From NCBI RefSeq assembly GCF_900114675.1, contig NZ_FOZM01000003.1, positions 395,569 through 459,568 on the forward strand: a stretch of DNA of 64,000 bases, in the 5' to 3' direction. The stretch comes from Yoonia litorea (GTDB lineage Bacteria; Pseudomonadota; Alphaproteobacteria; Rhodobacterales; Rhodobacteraceae). The notes under the pieces are model-generated. The model did not search any database. It saw only the letters and a list, made by a program, of their open reading frames with translations, and was not told the origin of the DNA. How positions within the stretch are numbered: the first letter of the stretch is position 1; each line of letters begins with the position of its first letter. Positions 45,758 to 54,936 of this stretch are shown in pieces. Both the position numbers and the translations under genes were made by a program.

Positions 45758-45919
45758 ATGAAACTGAGCAGACGCGGGTTTCTGATCTCAAGCGGCGCTG
45801 CCTTGACGGTGCGCGCGGTTCCGCAAATGGCGACCAGGCCCAGTGGCAGGCGTATCCTGACGCTGGTCTATGACAAGGCGCTGGGCATGATGCGTGCCGT
45901 AGAAAGGGTTGTGCCCTAG
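45758..45919 (+). CDS. 53-residue Tat-signal small protein
   Basis: ATG-to-TAG frame with a strong ribosome binding site (GGAGGG, 7 bases upstream). The N-terminus KLSRRGFLISSGAALTV has the S-R-R-G-F-L twin-arginine consensus followed by a hydrophobic stretch, and the short mature part ends RRILTLVYDKALGMMRAVER VVP. The tail may be all there is after export, or it may be a membrane-anchored peptide. It is too short for many gene callers. I recall similar short Tat proteins in other Roseobacters, but no function is known. Confidence 0.6.
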   Translation: MKLSRRGFLISSGAALTVRAVPQMATRPSGRRILTLVYDKALGMMRAVERVVP

Positions 45920-46249
45920 GCCAGCACAAAAACCCCGACGGCCATCCATTCGGGCTGTCAGGTTTCGTGCATGAATAAAGGAAAGATCAAGGGGGCGGGC
46001 CCGCCGGAAAACGGTCTCTGGGTCCGGCAGCTGAGAACTGCCGGAGCGATCGCGTGGATCCTGCACCTTTGTCAGAGGTGGTCTTGGGATCCGGTACGAA
46101 ACCTGATCTTGACCCGGGACGCATTGCTTTGCCCCGAGAATGAGCGCTCGGGAAGAAAGATAACCCCGACGGATTGGCGAGTGGTAAAGGCACCGTCCGG
46201 TGGGGCGGGCGGCGCGGGTCTTGCTCGCGCCGCCTGTTCTTGATGCTGT
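45920..46249. other. 330-base gene-poor, hairpin-rich gap
   Basis: No convincing coding region; the 90-codon frame at 45971-46243 has no ribosome binding site, recognisable motif or conserved start. There are several inverted repeats: the palindrome GGCGGGCCCGCC (45994-46005), TCCGGCAG / CTGCCGGA (46023-46030 and 46038-46045), CCCGAG / CTCGGG near 46135-46155, and a long stem at 46208-46234. It could hold a structured RNA or stacked terminators between the Tat gene and convergent valS. Confidence 0.4.
46208..46234 (-). terminator. Long GC hairpin after valS
   Basis: GGCGGCGCG (46208-46216) pairs perfectly with CGCGCCGCC (46226-46234), extended inward by a G-T and a G-C pair around the loop TCTTG. 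It lies 16 bases past the valS stop on the minus strand. No T-tract follows; likely a transcript end or stabiliser. Confidence 0.5.
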
Positions 46250-49189
46250 CTAGCCGATCTCTTGCAGACGTGTGATCGCGGCCTTGATCTGGGTCTCTTC
46301 ATTTTCGCGCAAGCTCAGGTTTTCGCGGGCTTCGGCGACAACCTCATCAGGGGCGGATTCGACGAATTTGGGGTTGTTCAGACGTCCGCGCAGACCGCCG
46401 AGTTCCTTGCCCAGCTTTTGCAGCGTCTTTTCCAAACGTGCGATTTCGGCTGCCACGTCGATCAGGCCCTCAAGCGGGATAGCGAACGTGCCGCCTTCCA
46501 TTGGAATCGTGACCGTGCCCTTGGGGAATGCATCAACCGCCGTCAGGCTTTCGATCCGCGCAAGGCGCTGGATCAGGGCCGCGTTATTGTCCCAAGCCGA
46601 CTGCCCCTTGGCGTCAAGGTCTTTGACCAGAAGCGGCACCTTGGCCCCTGCAGGCACATGCACCTGCTGACGGGCGGAGCGGGTGTTCTCGATCAGCGCG
46701 ATCACCCAGTTCATCTCGCGGTCTGCATCGGCATCGACCAGATCGGCTGCCGTGTAGGTCGGCCAGTCGGCGTGCACCAGCATCTTGGCGCGGGCTTCGC
46801 CCATGCCCCAGAGTTCTTCGGTGATGAAGGGCATGATCGGGTGCAGCATGATCAGGCACTGGTCCAGAACCCAGCGCAGGGTCTTTTCCGTTTCCTCTTT
46901 GGCTGCGGCATCATCGCCCTGCAGGATCGGTTTGGAGAACTCCAGATACCAGTCGCAGACCTTGCCCCATGTGAAGGCATAAAGCGCGTCGGCCACATCG
47001 TTGAAACGGTAGGCTTCCATGCCTGCGTCAACGGCTTCGCGGACCTTGGCGGTCTCGCCGATGATCCATTTGTTCAGCGTCTGGCTGGCCTCCGGCATCG
47101 GCGCATCGCCGGGGTAGGGGATTTCGTAATGGTCGGCAAAGCTGAAAGCATTCCACAGCTTTGTGCCGAAGTTGCGATAGCCCTTGATCCGGTCCTCGCT
47201 GATCTTCAGCACGCCACCAAGGGCCGCCATCTGCGCGTTCGAGAACCGCAGCGCGTCTGCGCCGTAGGCGTCGATCATCTCAAGCGGGTCGATGACGTTG
47301 CCGCGGGTCTTGGACATCTTCTCCCCCTTGGCGTCGCGGACAAGCTGGTGCAGGTAGACGGTGTGGAACGGTTCCTTATCCATCACCGCCTCGGACATCA
47401 TCATCATGCGGGCGACCCAGAAGAACAGGATGTCCTGACCGGTGACAAGCACGTCGCCGGGGAAGTATTTCATCGCCTCGTCTTCGGCGGGCCAGCCGAG
47501 GGTGCCGAAAGGCCAGAGGCCGGAGGAGAACCAAGTGTCGAGGACGTCGGGGTCGCGGGTAAGTGTAACGCCCTCGCCAGCAAGCGCTTGTGCTTCTGCT
47601 TCTGTCGACGCGCAGAATTGATTGCCATCTGCATCAAACCAAACCGGAATCTGATGCCCCCACCAAAGCTGGCGCGAGATGCACCAAGGCTCGATGTTCT
47701 CCAGCCAGTGGAAGAACACCTTTTCCCCGCTTTCGGGCATGATCTTCACGCGGCCTGACCGCACGCTTTCCAGCGCAGGCTCGACAATCTTGGCGCTGTC
47801 CACGAACCACTGGTCCGTCAGCATCGGCTCGATGACGACTTTTGAGCGGTCGCCGAAGGGCTGCATGATCTTCTTCTTCTCGACCAGCGGGACGAGTTCG
47901 TCGGCATCGGTGCGCGCTTCGCCGCCCTCTTCGGGGGCGACGGGGGTTTTCACGGGGTTTTCCAGCCGCGTGTCGGTGGCCACGGTCATCACTGCGTTGC
48001 CTTCTGCGGTGATGTCGGCCACCACGCGGGCGCGCGCCTCGAACCGATCCAGCCCGCGATAGGCGTCGGGCACAAGGTTCATCGCGGCGATCATCGCCTC
48101 GTCGAACTCCTGTTCGCCGTTTGCAATCGCTTGAGCAACGGCGGCTTCCTCGGCATAGGGTTTGCCGTCGGCGCGCATGTTCCCCTTGGTATCCATCAGC
48201 GAATACATCGGGATATTGCCGCGCTTGGCGACCTCATAGTCGTTGAAGTCATGCGCGCCGGTGATCTTGACCGCACCCGAGCCAAATTCAGGATCAGGGT
48301 AGGGGTCTGTGATGATCGGGATCAGGCGGCGGTGTTCTTTTGGCCCAACCGGAATTTCGCAGAGCTTGCCGACAATGGGCGCGTAACGCGCGTCCTTGGG
48401 GTTCACGGCCACCGCACCATCACCCAGCATGGTTTCGGGGCGTGTCGTCGCGATCGAGATGTAGTTGCGGATCTCGCGCAGGGTGACGTTCCCGTCCTCG
48501 TCCTTCTCCACGTATTCGTAGGTCTCGCCACCGGCCAGCGGGTATTTGAAGTGCCACATGTGGCCGTCGACCTCGATGTTCTCGACCTCAAGGTCAGAAA
48601 TCGCGGTCTCGAAATGCGGGTCCCAGTTCACTAGGTATTTGCCGCGATAGATCAGGCCCTTGTTGTAGAGATCAACAAAGACCTTGAGCACGGCGTCATG
48701 GAAGTTGCCGGGCTTTTCACCTTCGGGCGCGCTTTCCGCCCCCGACATAGTGAAGGCCGAGCGCTCCCAATCCATCGAGTCGCCCAGACGCCGCGCCTGC
48801 TGTTCGATCACGCCGCCCTTGTCGGCCTTCCATTCCCAAACTTTTTTCAGGAACGCCTCGCGCCCCATGTCGGTACGCTTGGGCTGCTGGGTTTCGGCCA
48901 GTTCTTTCTCGACCATCAACTGGGTCGCGATCCCTGCGTGGTCCAGCCCCGGCTGCCAAAGCGTATCGAACCCCTGCATCCGCTTCCAGCGGGTCAGCAT
49001 ATCCATCAGCGTGTGGTTAAAGGCGTGGCCCACATGCAAGTGACCCGTCACATTCGGTGGCGGCAGCATGATGCAGAAGGTTTCATCCTTCGATTTGTTT
49101 GCACCGGCTTTGAACGCGCCTGACTGTTCCCACATCTGATAGATGCGTGGTTCTGCTTCGGCGGCGTTGAATGTCTTTTCCATGGCCAT
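46250..49189 (-). CDS. valS: Valyl-tRNA synthetase
   Basis: Charges tRNA-Val. The 979-aa class I synthetase has the HIGH-type motif HVGH at residues 52-55 (after PPPNVTG), the KMSKS motif as GEKMSKTRG, an editing domain, and a C-terminal coiled coil ([20 protein letters not shown]). GGAGAG lies 8 bases before the first ATG. It is a single-gene unit between two gaps; a short PopZ-like gene often beside valS in relatives is instead next to tolC here. Confidence 0.97.
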   Translation of the reverse strand: MAMEKTFNAAEAEPRIYQMWEQSGAFKAGANKSKDETFCIMLPPPNVTGHLHVGHAFNHTLMDMLTRWKRMQGFDTLWQPGLDHAGIATQLMVEKELAETQQPKRTDMGREAFLKKVWEWKADKGGVIEQQARRLGDSMDWERSAFTMSGAESAPEGEKPGNFHDAVLKVFVDLYNKGLIYRGKYLVNWDPHFETAISDLEVENIEVDGHMWHFKYPLAGGETYEYVEKDEDGNVTLREIRNYISIATTRPETMLGDGAVAVNPKDARYAPIVGKLCEIPVGPKEHRRLIPIITDPYPDPEFGSGAVKITGAHDFNDYEVAKRGNIPMYSLMDTKGNMRADGKPYAEEAAVAQAIANGEQEFDEAMIAAMNLVPDAYRGLDRFEARARVVADITAEGNAVMTVATDTRLENPVKTPVAPEEGGEARTDADELVPLVEKKKIMQPFGDRSKVVIEPMLTDQWFVDSAKIVEPALESVRSGRVKIMPESGEKVFFHWLENIEPWCISRQLWWGHQIPVWFDADGNQFCASTEAEAQALAGEGVTLTRDPDVLDTWFSSGLWPFGTLGWPAEDEAMKYFPGDVLVTGQDILFFWVARMMMMSEAVMDKEPFHTVYLHQLVRDAKGEKMSKTRGNVIDPLEMIDAYGADALRFSNAQMAALGGVLKISEDRIKGYRNFGTKLWNAFSFADHYEIPYPGDAPMPEASQTLNKWIIGETAKVREAVDAGMEAYRFNDVADALYAFTWGKVCDWYLEFSKPILQGDDAAAKEETEKTLRWVLDQCLIMLHPIMPFITEELWGMGEARAKMLVHADWPTYTAADLVDADADREMNWVIALIENTRSARQQVHVPAGAKVPLLVKDLDAKGQSAWDNNAALIQRLARIESLTAVDAFPKGTVTIPMEGGTFAIPLEGLIDVAAEIARLEKTLQKLGKELGGLRGRLNNPKFVESAPDEVVAEARENLSLRENEETQIKAAITRLQEIG

Positions 49190-49230
49190 GGTCGGGTCTC
49201 TCCTACGCTTGGGGTGGCAGATAGCGGAGA

Positions 49231-49260
49231 GGGCGCGGAAGGAAAAGGGGCAGCGCGCCC
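49231..49260 (-). terminator. Hairpin at the end of the HD-domain gene
   Basis: GGGCGCG (49231-49237) pairs with CGCGCCC (49254-49260) around a 16-base loop that is pyrimidine-rich on the minus strand. It starts at the stop codon of the HD-domain gene. Weak evidence as a terminator. Confidence 0.35.
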
Positions 49261-49853
49261 TAGCTGGTCAACGGGACGCGCACGCCTGGTTGGATCACCG
49301 CCGGATCATAGGGTTTGCGGGCAAAGACCTCTTCCACTCTGCTCCGGAAATGATCAAGCGGCAGGGTGTCATAGGCGGGATCGAAAGAGCTTTGGTCCCA
49401 GCGTTCGCAAAAGGTCGCGCAATCGTCGAAATAGGGGTGGTCTTTGTAGGCGTCGCGCTTGTTGGGATCGCCGCCCACGTGATGGCCGTAATAGACCATC
49501 TGGAAATCGCCGTGCTTTTCCACGACCCACGTCACCTGCTCGCGCACGAAAGGGCGCAGGATGGTGGCTGCGTATTCGTCGTGATTGTAGGGGGCATAGA
49601 TATCCCCGATATCATGCAGCAGGGCTGCAACGATCCAGTCGGTGTCCGCCCCGTCGCGTTCCGCCCGTGTCGCCGATTGCAGCGAATGGCCAAGGCGGGT
49701 GATCTGGTAGCCCGAAAGGCTTTCATCAAGGCTCACCAAGGCGTTGAGCAAACGTGAGGCGGTCCCTTTTGTATATTCAATTTCGTGCTCGGTCAGGAAC
49801 TCGTAATCTTCCTTGTCGCCGTCCTTCATCGCGGTGAATTTGACGTGGTCCAT
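49260..49853 (-). CDS. HD-domain protein, putative mixed-valent di-iron oxygenase
   Basis: A 197-aa HD-fold protein. The likely metal ligands are all visible: His56 (GHSLQSA), His80-Asp81 (ALLHDIGD), His91 (YNHDEYAA), His114 (EKHG) and Asp153 (RWDQSS). The H, HD, H, H, D set matches the di-iron HD oxygenases PhnZ, TmpB and inositol oxygenase rather than simple phosphohydrolases. The start at 49853 has GGAGG 6 bases upstream. Substrate unknown; phosphonate or polyol oxidation would be the family guess. Divergent from the CoxL-like gene, with a 136-base gap. Confidence 0.8.
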   Translation of the reverse strand: MDHVKFTAMKDGDKEDYEFLTEHEIEYTKGTASRLLNALVSLDESLSGYQITRLGHSLQSATRAERDGADTDWIVAALLHDIGDIYAPYNHDEYAATILRPFVREQVTWVVEKHGDFQMVYYGHHVGGDPNKRDAYKDHPYFDDCATFCERWDQSSFDPAYDTLPLDHFRSRVEEVFARKPYDPAVIQPGVRVPLTS

Positions 49854-49989
49854 CGGTGCCTCCCCAGCCTGACGTTTCTGTCGCTGAGATTGCGCCGCAA
49901 GACGCAATCGGTAAAGACGAAACATTGCCCAAGGGTGGACAACAGGCGGCGCACCGCTAGGGTCCACCACAGGAAGCGCGAGAGGCAGC

Positions 49990-52290
49990 ATGGAAAAGTT
50001 CGGCAAATCTCAATCCGTCAAACGTATCGAAGACCTCCGGTTTCTGACCGGTGAGGGGCGCTATGTTGATGATATCGTGCCAGACGGCGCACTTTATTGC
50101 TATTTCCTGCGCTCGCCTGTCGCGCATGGGGAAATCACCGCACTTGACGTTGACGATGCCCGCGAGATGCCCGGCGTGCATCTGGTTGCCACGGTCGAGG
50201 ACCTGATTGCGTCGGGGATGAAGATTGGTCTGGGTGGCACATTGGTCACCAACCGCGACGGGACCAAAGGTGCAGCACCCGAACGTCCGATGCTTGCCAA
50301 AGATCGTGTCCGCCATGTGGGCGAGCCGATCGCGATGATCGTGGCGGAGAGCCTTGCAGAGGCCCGCGATGCCGCAGAGGTGATCATGCTCGATATCGAC
50401 GATCTGCCCGTGCATATCGGTCTGGCAACCGGTGGTCCTGAAATCCACCCCGAGGCGCCTGACAATATCGCTTTCGATTGGGGGTTGGGTGATGCCGAGG
50501 CGACACAGGCGGCGATTGCCGAAGCCGCGCATGTGGTCACCTGCGAGGTCATGGACAACCGTGTGATCGTCAACGCAATGGAACCCCGTGGCTGCTATGC
50601 CGAAGTCGTGGATGGAAAACTGCATGTCGCCGTGAACGGCCAAGGTGTCTGGGTGCCCAAGAAAGACCTGATGGACCATTTCGGCCTTTCCGCCGACGAG
50701 GTGCGCGTCACCAACCCCGATACAGGCGGCGGCTTCGGGATGAAGGCCATGCGGTACCCGGAGACCTTCTGCGCGGCATTCGCTGCTCGCGCGCTCGGTC
50801 GTCCGACGCGGTGGATGTCGGACAGGTCAGAGGCCATGCAGACAGACAATGCGGGTCGTGATCTGACGACTAAAGCGACACTTGCCTTTGATGCTAACTA
50901 TCGCATGACCGCCTATAGCATTGAAACCATTGCGAATATGGGTGCGTATAATTCTCAGTTTGCACAGCCGATCCAGACCGAATTGTTCTCCAAGGTCCTG
51001 ATGGGCACCTATGATGTGCAGAATGCCTTTATGCAGGTCACAGGGATTTTCACCAACACCACGCCGGTTGATGCCTATCGCGGCGCTGGACGTCCCGAAG
51101 CGATCTTTGTTCTTGAACGCACCGTAGACGAGGCAGCGCGTCAGTTGGGCCTTGATCCTTGGGAATTGCGGCTGAAGAACTTCATCAAGCCTGACCAGTT
51201 TCCATACACTTCCGTGACGGGGCTGACCTATGACGTGGGCGATTTCGCTATGGTGCTGAACAGCGCGTCACAGGCGGCAGATCGCGAAGGCTTTGCAAAA
51301 CGTGCTGAGGCATCCCGCGCCGCTGGCAAGCTGCGGGGCCAGGGGCTTTGCTATTACATCGAAAGTATTCTGGGTGATCCCAGTGAAACCACGACGGTTG
51401 CATTTACCGGCGATGGGGCGCGAATGTATGTGGGCACCCAATCGAACGGGCAGGGCCACGAGACAGTCTATGCCCAGTTTCTTGAGGACCACTCCGGTAT
51501 TCCTGTCGACAAAATCGAGATCGTGCAGGGTGACAGCGACCTGATCGCGCGCGGTGGCGGGACAGGTGGCTCGCGATCAGTCACAGTCCAGAACACCGCC
51601 ACCCTTGCAACAGTGGAGGCGATGGTGTCCGCCTTCACCGCATTTCTGGCAGATGCAGAGGGCGTGGATGCCGCGGCGGTCAGCTTTGACGACGAACGCT
51701 TCAGGATCAACGGCTCCAATCTGACGCCAACGATGCTCGAGGTCGCCGAGATGGCGCGCGAGGCCGGTCGCGATGATCTGCTCAAGCATTCAGCACGGAT
51801 CACGCTCGACAACCGCAGCTTTCCAAACGGTGCCCATGTTGCCGAGGTGGAAATTGATCCCGAAACCGGGGTTGTCAGGGTCGATCGCTATACGGTCGTC
51901 GATGACTTCGGCAACCTCATCAACCCGATGCTCGCCGAAGGACAGGTCCACGGTGGCGTCGTTCAGGGGATCGGGCAGGCTTTGACGGAACGGGTCGTCT
52001 TTGACGAGGACGGGCAGTTGCTCACGGCAACGTTCATGGACTATGGGATGCCACGCGCTGATGATGTTCCCATGATCGCCTTTTCGACCGAATGCACACC
52101 GTCGCTTTACAATCCGATGGGCATGAAAGGCTGTGGTGAGGCCGGCACTGTTGGCGCGCTTGCGGCCATCAGCAATGCGGTTGTTGACGCGCTCTGGGGC
52201 ATCGGTGTGAGACATGTCGAAATGCCCTTCACACCGCACCGCATCTGGCAGGTGATAGAGGACGCAAAGAAGAACAGTGCCGCTGCGTGA
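49990..52290 (+). CDS. Molybdenum hydroxylase large subunit (CoxL form II-like)
   Basis: A 766-aa catalytic subunit of the xanthine-oxidase family. Residues 362-368, AYRGAGR, are the form II signature; the CO-oxidising form I would read AYRCSFR. The catalytic Glu lies in KGCGEAGTVGALA and GGGFGMKAMRYPET is the cofactor loop. It is an orphan here: no small [2Fe-2S] or medium FAD subunit adjoins it. The substrate is unknown (aldehyde or N-heterocycle oxidation is typical of form II). The 3' end overlaps the DUF2235 gene by 14 bases. Confidence 0.92.
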   Translation: MEKFGKSQSVKRIEDLRFLTGEGRYVDDIVPDGALYCYFLRSPVAHGEITALDVDDAREMPGVHLVATVEDLIASGMKIGLGGTLVTNRDGTKGAAPERPMLAKDRVRHVGEPIAMIVAESLAEARDAAEVIMLDIDDLPVHIGLATGGPEIHPEAPDNIAFDWGLGDAEATQAAIAEAAHVVTCEVMDNRVIVNAMEPRGCYAEVVDGKLHVAVNGQGVWVPKKDLMDHFGLSADEVRVTNPDTGGGFGMKAMRYPETFCAAFAARALGRPTRWMSDRSEAMQTDNAGRDLTTKATLAFDANYRMTAYSIETIANMGAYNSQFAQPIQTELFSKVLMGTYDVQNAFMQVTGIFTNTTPVDAYRGAGRPEAIFVLERTVDEAARQLGLDPWELRLKNFIKPDQFPYTSVTGLTYDVGDFAMVLNSASQAADREGFAKRAEASRAAGKLRGQGLCYYIESILGDPSETTTVAFTGDGARMYVGTQSNGQGHETVYAQFLEDHSGIPVDKIEIVQGDSDLIARGGGTGGSRSVTVQNTATLATVEAMVSAFTAFLADAEGVDAAAVSFDDERFRINGSNLTPTMLEVAEMAREAGRDDLLKHSARITLDNRSFPNGAHVAEVEIDPETGVVRVDRYTVVDDFGNLINPMLAEGQVHGGVVQGIGQALTERVVFDEDGQLLTATFMDYGMPRADDVPMIAFSTECTPSLYNPMGMKGCGEAGTVGALAAISNAVVDALWGIGVRHVEMPFTPHRIWQVIEDAKKNSAAA

Positions 52291-53347
52291 TTGGTTCTTT
52301 GGGCTTTTTGGGCGCAGGCCGCGCACCGAAGATGACGCGGCCCGCAGCAAAGACACTGCGACCCACGTCATCATCCTCGACGGCACCATGTCGTCGCTGC
52401 AAGAGGGGCGCGAGACGAACGCCGGGCTGACCTATAAGCTTTTGCTGGAATCAGGTCGCCGCGCGAACCTCACGATCCATTATGAGGCAGGCATCCAATG
52501 GCGTTACTGGCGCAGCGCGTGGGACGTGATCACCGGCAAGGGGATCAATCGCCAGATCGCGCGCGCTTACGGTGTCCTTGCCAGCCGCTACCAGCCTGGC
52601 GATGAAATCATGCTCATTGGGTATTCACGCGGGGCCTACGCGGTCCGGTCGCTGGCGGGCGCTGTCGATCTGGTCGGGCTGGTCAGGCAGGAATGCGCAA
52701 CCGAGCGCGTGATCCAGCAGGCCTACCGCCACTACAAAGAAGGCGCGACAAGCACCGCGGCCAAAGAGTTTCGCGACGCCTATTGCCACGCCGATGTAGA
52801 AATTGAGGCCGTCGCCGTCTGGGATACTGTCAAAGCGCTTGGTTTGCGGTTGCCGATTGTCTGGCGGTGGTCGGAAGGCAGGCACGGCTTTCACAATGAC
52901 GCGCTGGGCCCGCATATCCGCAACGGCTTTCATGCATTGGCGATGGATGAGACCCGACTGGCCTATCAGCCGATCATGTGGGCCAGTGCCGACGACAGCG
53001 CGACCCATGTCGAGCAGGTCTGGTTTCGCGGCACACATGCCGATGTGGGCGGTCAGGTCTGGATCTATCCCCCCGCGCGGCCACTGGCCAATATTCCGCT
53101 GGTCTGGCTGCTTGAGCGCGTTTCTGCCTGTGGCTTGCCCTTGCCTGATGGGTGGTCAGACCGCTTTGTTCAGGATGTCACCGCACCATCAATTGGCGGA
53201 TGGCGGGGATGGGCCAAGTTCCTGATCACCCGGCGGAAACGCAAAATCGGGCAGGACCCGTCGGAACGGATACACGAAAGTCTGGGCGAAACGGCTGTCG
53301 GCCGCCCTGACCTAGTCCCGCAGCTCCATGATCAGGCAGGTCGCTGA
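52277..53347 (+). CDS. DUF2235 domain protein (putative alpha/beta hydrolase)
   Basis: A 356-aa protein with the DUF2235 fold found in T6SS phospholipase effectors (Tle1) and other lipase-like proteins. Ser117 sits in the nucleophile elbow GYSRGAYAVRSL, the acid/His region appears in THADVGGQVW, and ILDGTMSS is the usual N-terminal strand. The start is a GTG at 52277, 14 bases inside the upstream gene, implying coupling. Its C-terminal residues (VPQLHDQAGR) are encoded by the first copy of the 37-bp repeat. Confidence 0.85.
   Translation: MPLRDWFFGLFGRRPRTEDDAARSKDTATHVIILDGTMSSLQEGRETNAGLTYKLLLESGRRANLTIHYEAGIQWRYWRSAWDVITGKGINRQIARAYGVLASRYQPGDEIMLIGYSRGAYAVRSLAGAVDLVGLVRQECATERVIQQAYRHYKEGATSTAAKEFRDAYCHADVEIEAVAVWDTVKALGLRLPIVWRWSEGRHGFHNDALGPHIRNGFHALAMDETRLAYQPIMWASADDSATHVEQVWFRGTHADVGGQVWIYPPARPLANIPLVWLLERVSACGLPLPDGWSDRFVQDVTAPSIGGWRGWAKFLITRRKRKIGQDPSERIHESLGETAVGRPDLVPQLHDQAGR
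53311..53347 (+). repeat. 37-bp direct repeat, left copy
   Basis: Identical to 54937-54973 at 36 of 37 positions (C versus T at the 14th base). This copy encodes the DUF2235 C-terminus on the plus strand; read on the minus strand it still spells SATCLIMELRD plus stop, the C-terminus of the thioesterase, but nothing upstream of it in that frame is preserved. It is therefore a duplicated fragment of the thioesterase gene end. Confidence 0.9.
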
Positions 53348-53380
53348 GCGAAGGCCGTGCCCGGACCGCATAATTCGGGG

Positions 53381-54928
53381 CTATTGCGCAGTTTTGAATT
53401 TTAGCACACCGGTATCGACCAGTGCTTTCGATCCCGCGACCGAACGCTTGCCTAGCCGGGCCTCGCTGGCGGTGCCTTTGCGGACAATAGCCATAGAGTT
53501 GGCGAACTCGACCGAGACAACCTGTTGCAGGATATCCGGGTCGACAGACACGCCATATGCGGTCTCAAAGGCGGCAAATCGCGATGCAACCGTGCCCTGT
53601 TTCTCCCAATGCTCAAAGTTGATTACGTCGGTTAAGCTGCGGAAAAACGACAGCGATGATGTGTCCAGATTCAATCCGCCCTGAAACGATCGCCAGTAGC
53701 TGCAGTGAAGATCTTCAGCCACAAACAACCCGCCATCGGCGATCATGGGAAAGTAGGTCAGGAAAGATTTCACAATATCTTCCGAGCGATGCGAAGCGTC
53801 ATCAATCACGATGTCGAATGCATCCGACTTTGCCCTGATCTGTGTCTGTGTCTGCGGAGCATTGGCATCCCCGATAATGACATTGATCCTTGGATCCGCG
53901 TAGGACAGACGCTCACATGCGGGGTTGATGTCACAACCGATGAAGGTTTTCCCGTTGCGGAAGTATTTCGACCAAAGCTCAAGCGAGCCACCGTTCTGGA
54001 TGCCAATCTCCAGCAACCGGATGCCCTGCTTGCGATAAGGCACAAGAAACCTGTCATATTGGGCCAGATTGTTGGACCATTTGTCCGATACGTAGCCGTC
54101 GTGCCTGTTGTGCAACTCCTGCAGCGATAATGCGTCCGTGTCAGTCGGTTCCGGTTTTGCTGTCACGACGGTGGCCTTTTGTTTGAAGTGGGTGCGTCTA
54201 ACTTCGAACCAATCGGGGTGGCCTTCAAGGTTTGCAGCGACGTCAATTTCTACCGTCTCGCCCAGCAGCATAAGTTGTTTCTGTTCAAGGGCCGGAATTA
54301 TGCCAAACAGCCGTTCGGCGGCATGTTCAGGTTGTCCATCGAATTTCTTATGCTCAACAAATTCGATCTCGTTGAACTGTTCCGCCATTTCGGAAAAGAG
54401 TTGCGGACGACACCAAAACATAGTGCCCGCAAAGAACCCCCAGGATTCAGGGCGCGCGGCACAGAACCGCCGCATGATGTTCCAGTTGCTGCCCCCCAGA
54501 TGCTTTTCGCCATCCAGATACAGCAGTTTCGGGCCGCCGATCACCAGATCATCGTTTGCAGCGAAGGCAGCGAGGTATGTCTCAACAATCTTTTGTGAGC
54601 CCACCAAAGAACCAACGGCGGCCTGCCCCCACTTTCGACGCACGCCAACTTTTGATTTGGTGTGCAACTTGCACACAACGTCGAAGGGCTGGAGTTCGGG
54701 AAGAAGTCCAAGGAAGGGCCCAACATCTCGGCCCACGTTCGGAAACGTCCTGATCACCGCATCGGGATAGGCCTTATATATGGTATCTGCAAAACGGCTC
54801 TCTGGTTGCAGGCTGACGAAAAGGTTGAAGGGGTGCGGAATGTTTGCGAGATAGCGAACAAACTCGCTCCATTGCTTTTCATGGTAAAGATGCAGAACGA
54901 CTGCGATCTTGAGGTCATTAGCTTTCAT
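53381..54928 (-). CDS. RgpF-domain / SAM methyltransferase fusion protein
   Basis: A 515-aa fusion. Residues about 8-235 are a rhamnan synthesis F (RgpF) domain with FPNVGRDVGPFLGLLPEL and VVCKLHTKSK; residues about 285-480 are a class I methyltransferase (RLLEIGIQNGGSLELWSKYF, DIVIDDASHRSEDI) of the CmcI/cephalosporin-hydroxylase-like group. It likely makes or decorates a surface polysaccharide. It lies alone between two 37-bp repeats. In two 60-base rows counted by hand it has 53% GC, against 60% and 65% in two rows of the DUF2235 gene, which supports acquisition. Confidence 0.85.
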   Translation of the reverse strand: MKANDLKIAVVLHLYHEKQWSEFVRYLANIPHPFNLFVSLQPESRFADTIYKAYPDAVIRTFPNVGRDVGPFLGLLPELQPFDVVCKLHTKSKVGVRRKWGQAAVGSLVGSQKIVETYLAAFAANDDLVIGGPKLLYLDGEKHLGGSNWNIMRRFCAARPESWGFFAGTMFWCRPQLFSEMAEQFNEIEFVEHKKFDGQPEHAAERLFGIIPALEQKQLMLLGETVEIDVAANLEGHPDWFEVRRTHFKQKATVVTAKPEPTDTDALSLQELHNRHDGYVSDKWSNNLAQYDRFLVPYRKQGIRLLEIGIQNGGSLELWSKYFRNGKTFIGCDINPACERLSYADPRINVIIGDANAPQTQTQIRAKSDAFDIVIDDASHRSEDIVKSFLTYFPMIADGGLFVAEDLHCSYWRSFQGGLNLDTSSLSFFRSLTDVINFEHWEKQGTVASRFAAFETAYGVSVDPDILQQVVSVEFANSMAIVRKGTASEARLGKRSVAGSKALVDTGVLKFKTAQ

Positions 54929-54936
54929 CGGATCCC

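Noticed and set aside
45971..46243. A 90-codon frame in the gene-poor gap
   Set aside because: No ribosome binding site, no recognisable domain, and it runs through several inverted repeats.
46262..47758. A 498-codon plus-strand frame opposite valS
   Set aside because: Antisense to a conserved synthetase; long antisense frames are common in GC-rich genes, and no protein family is visible.
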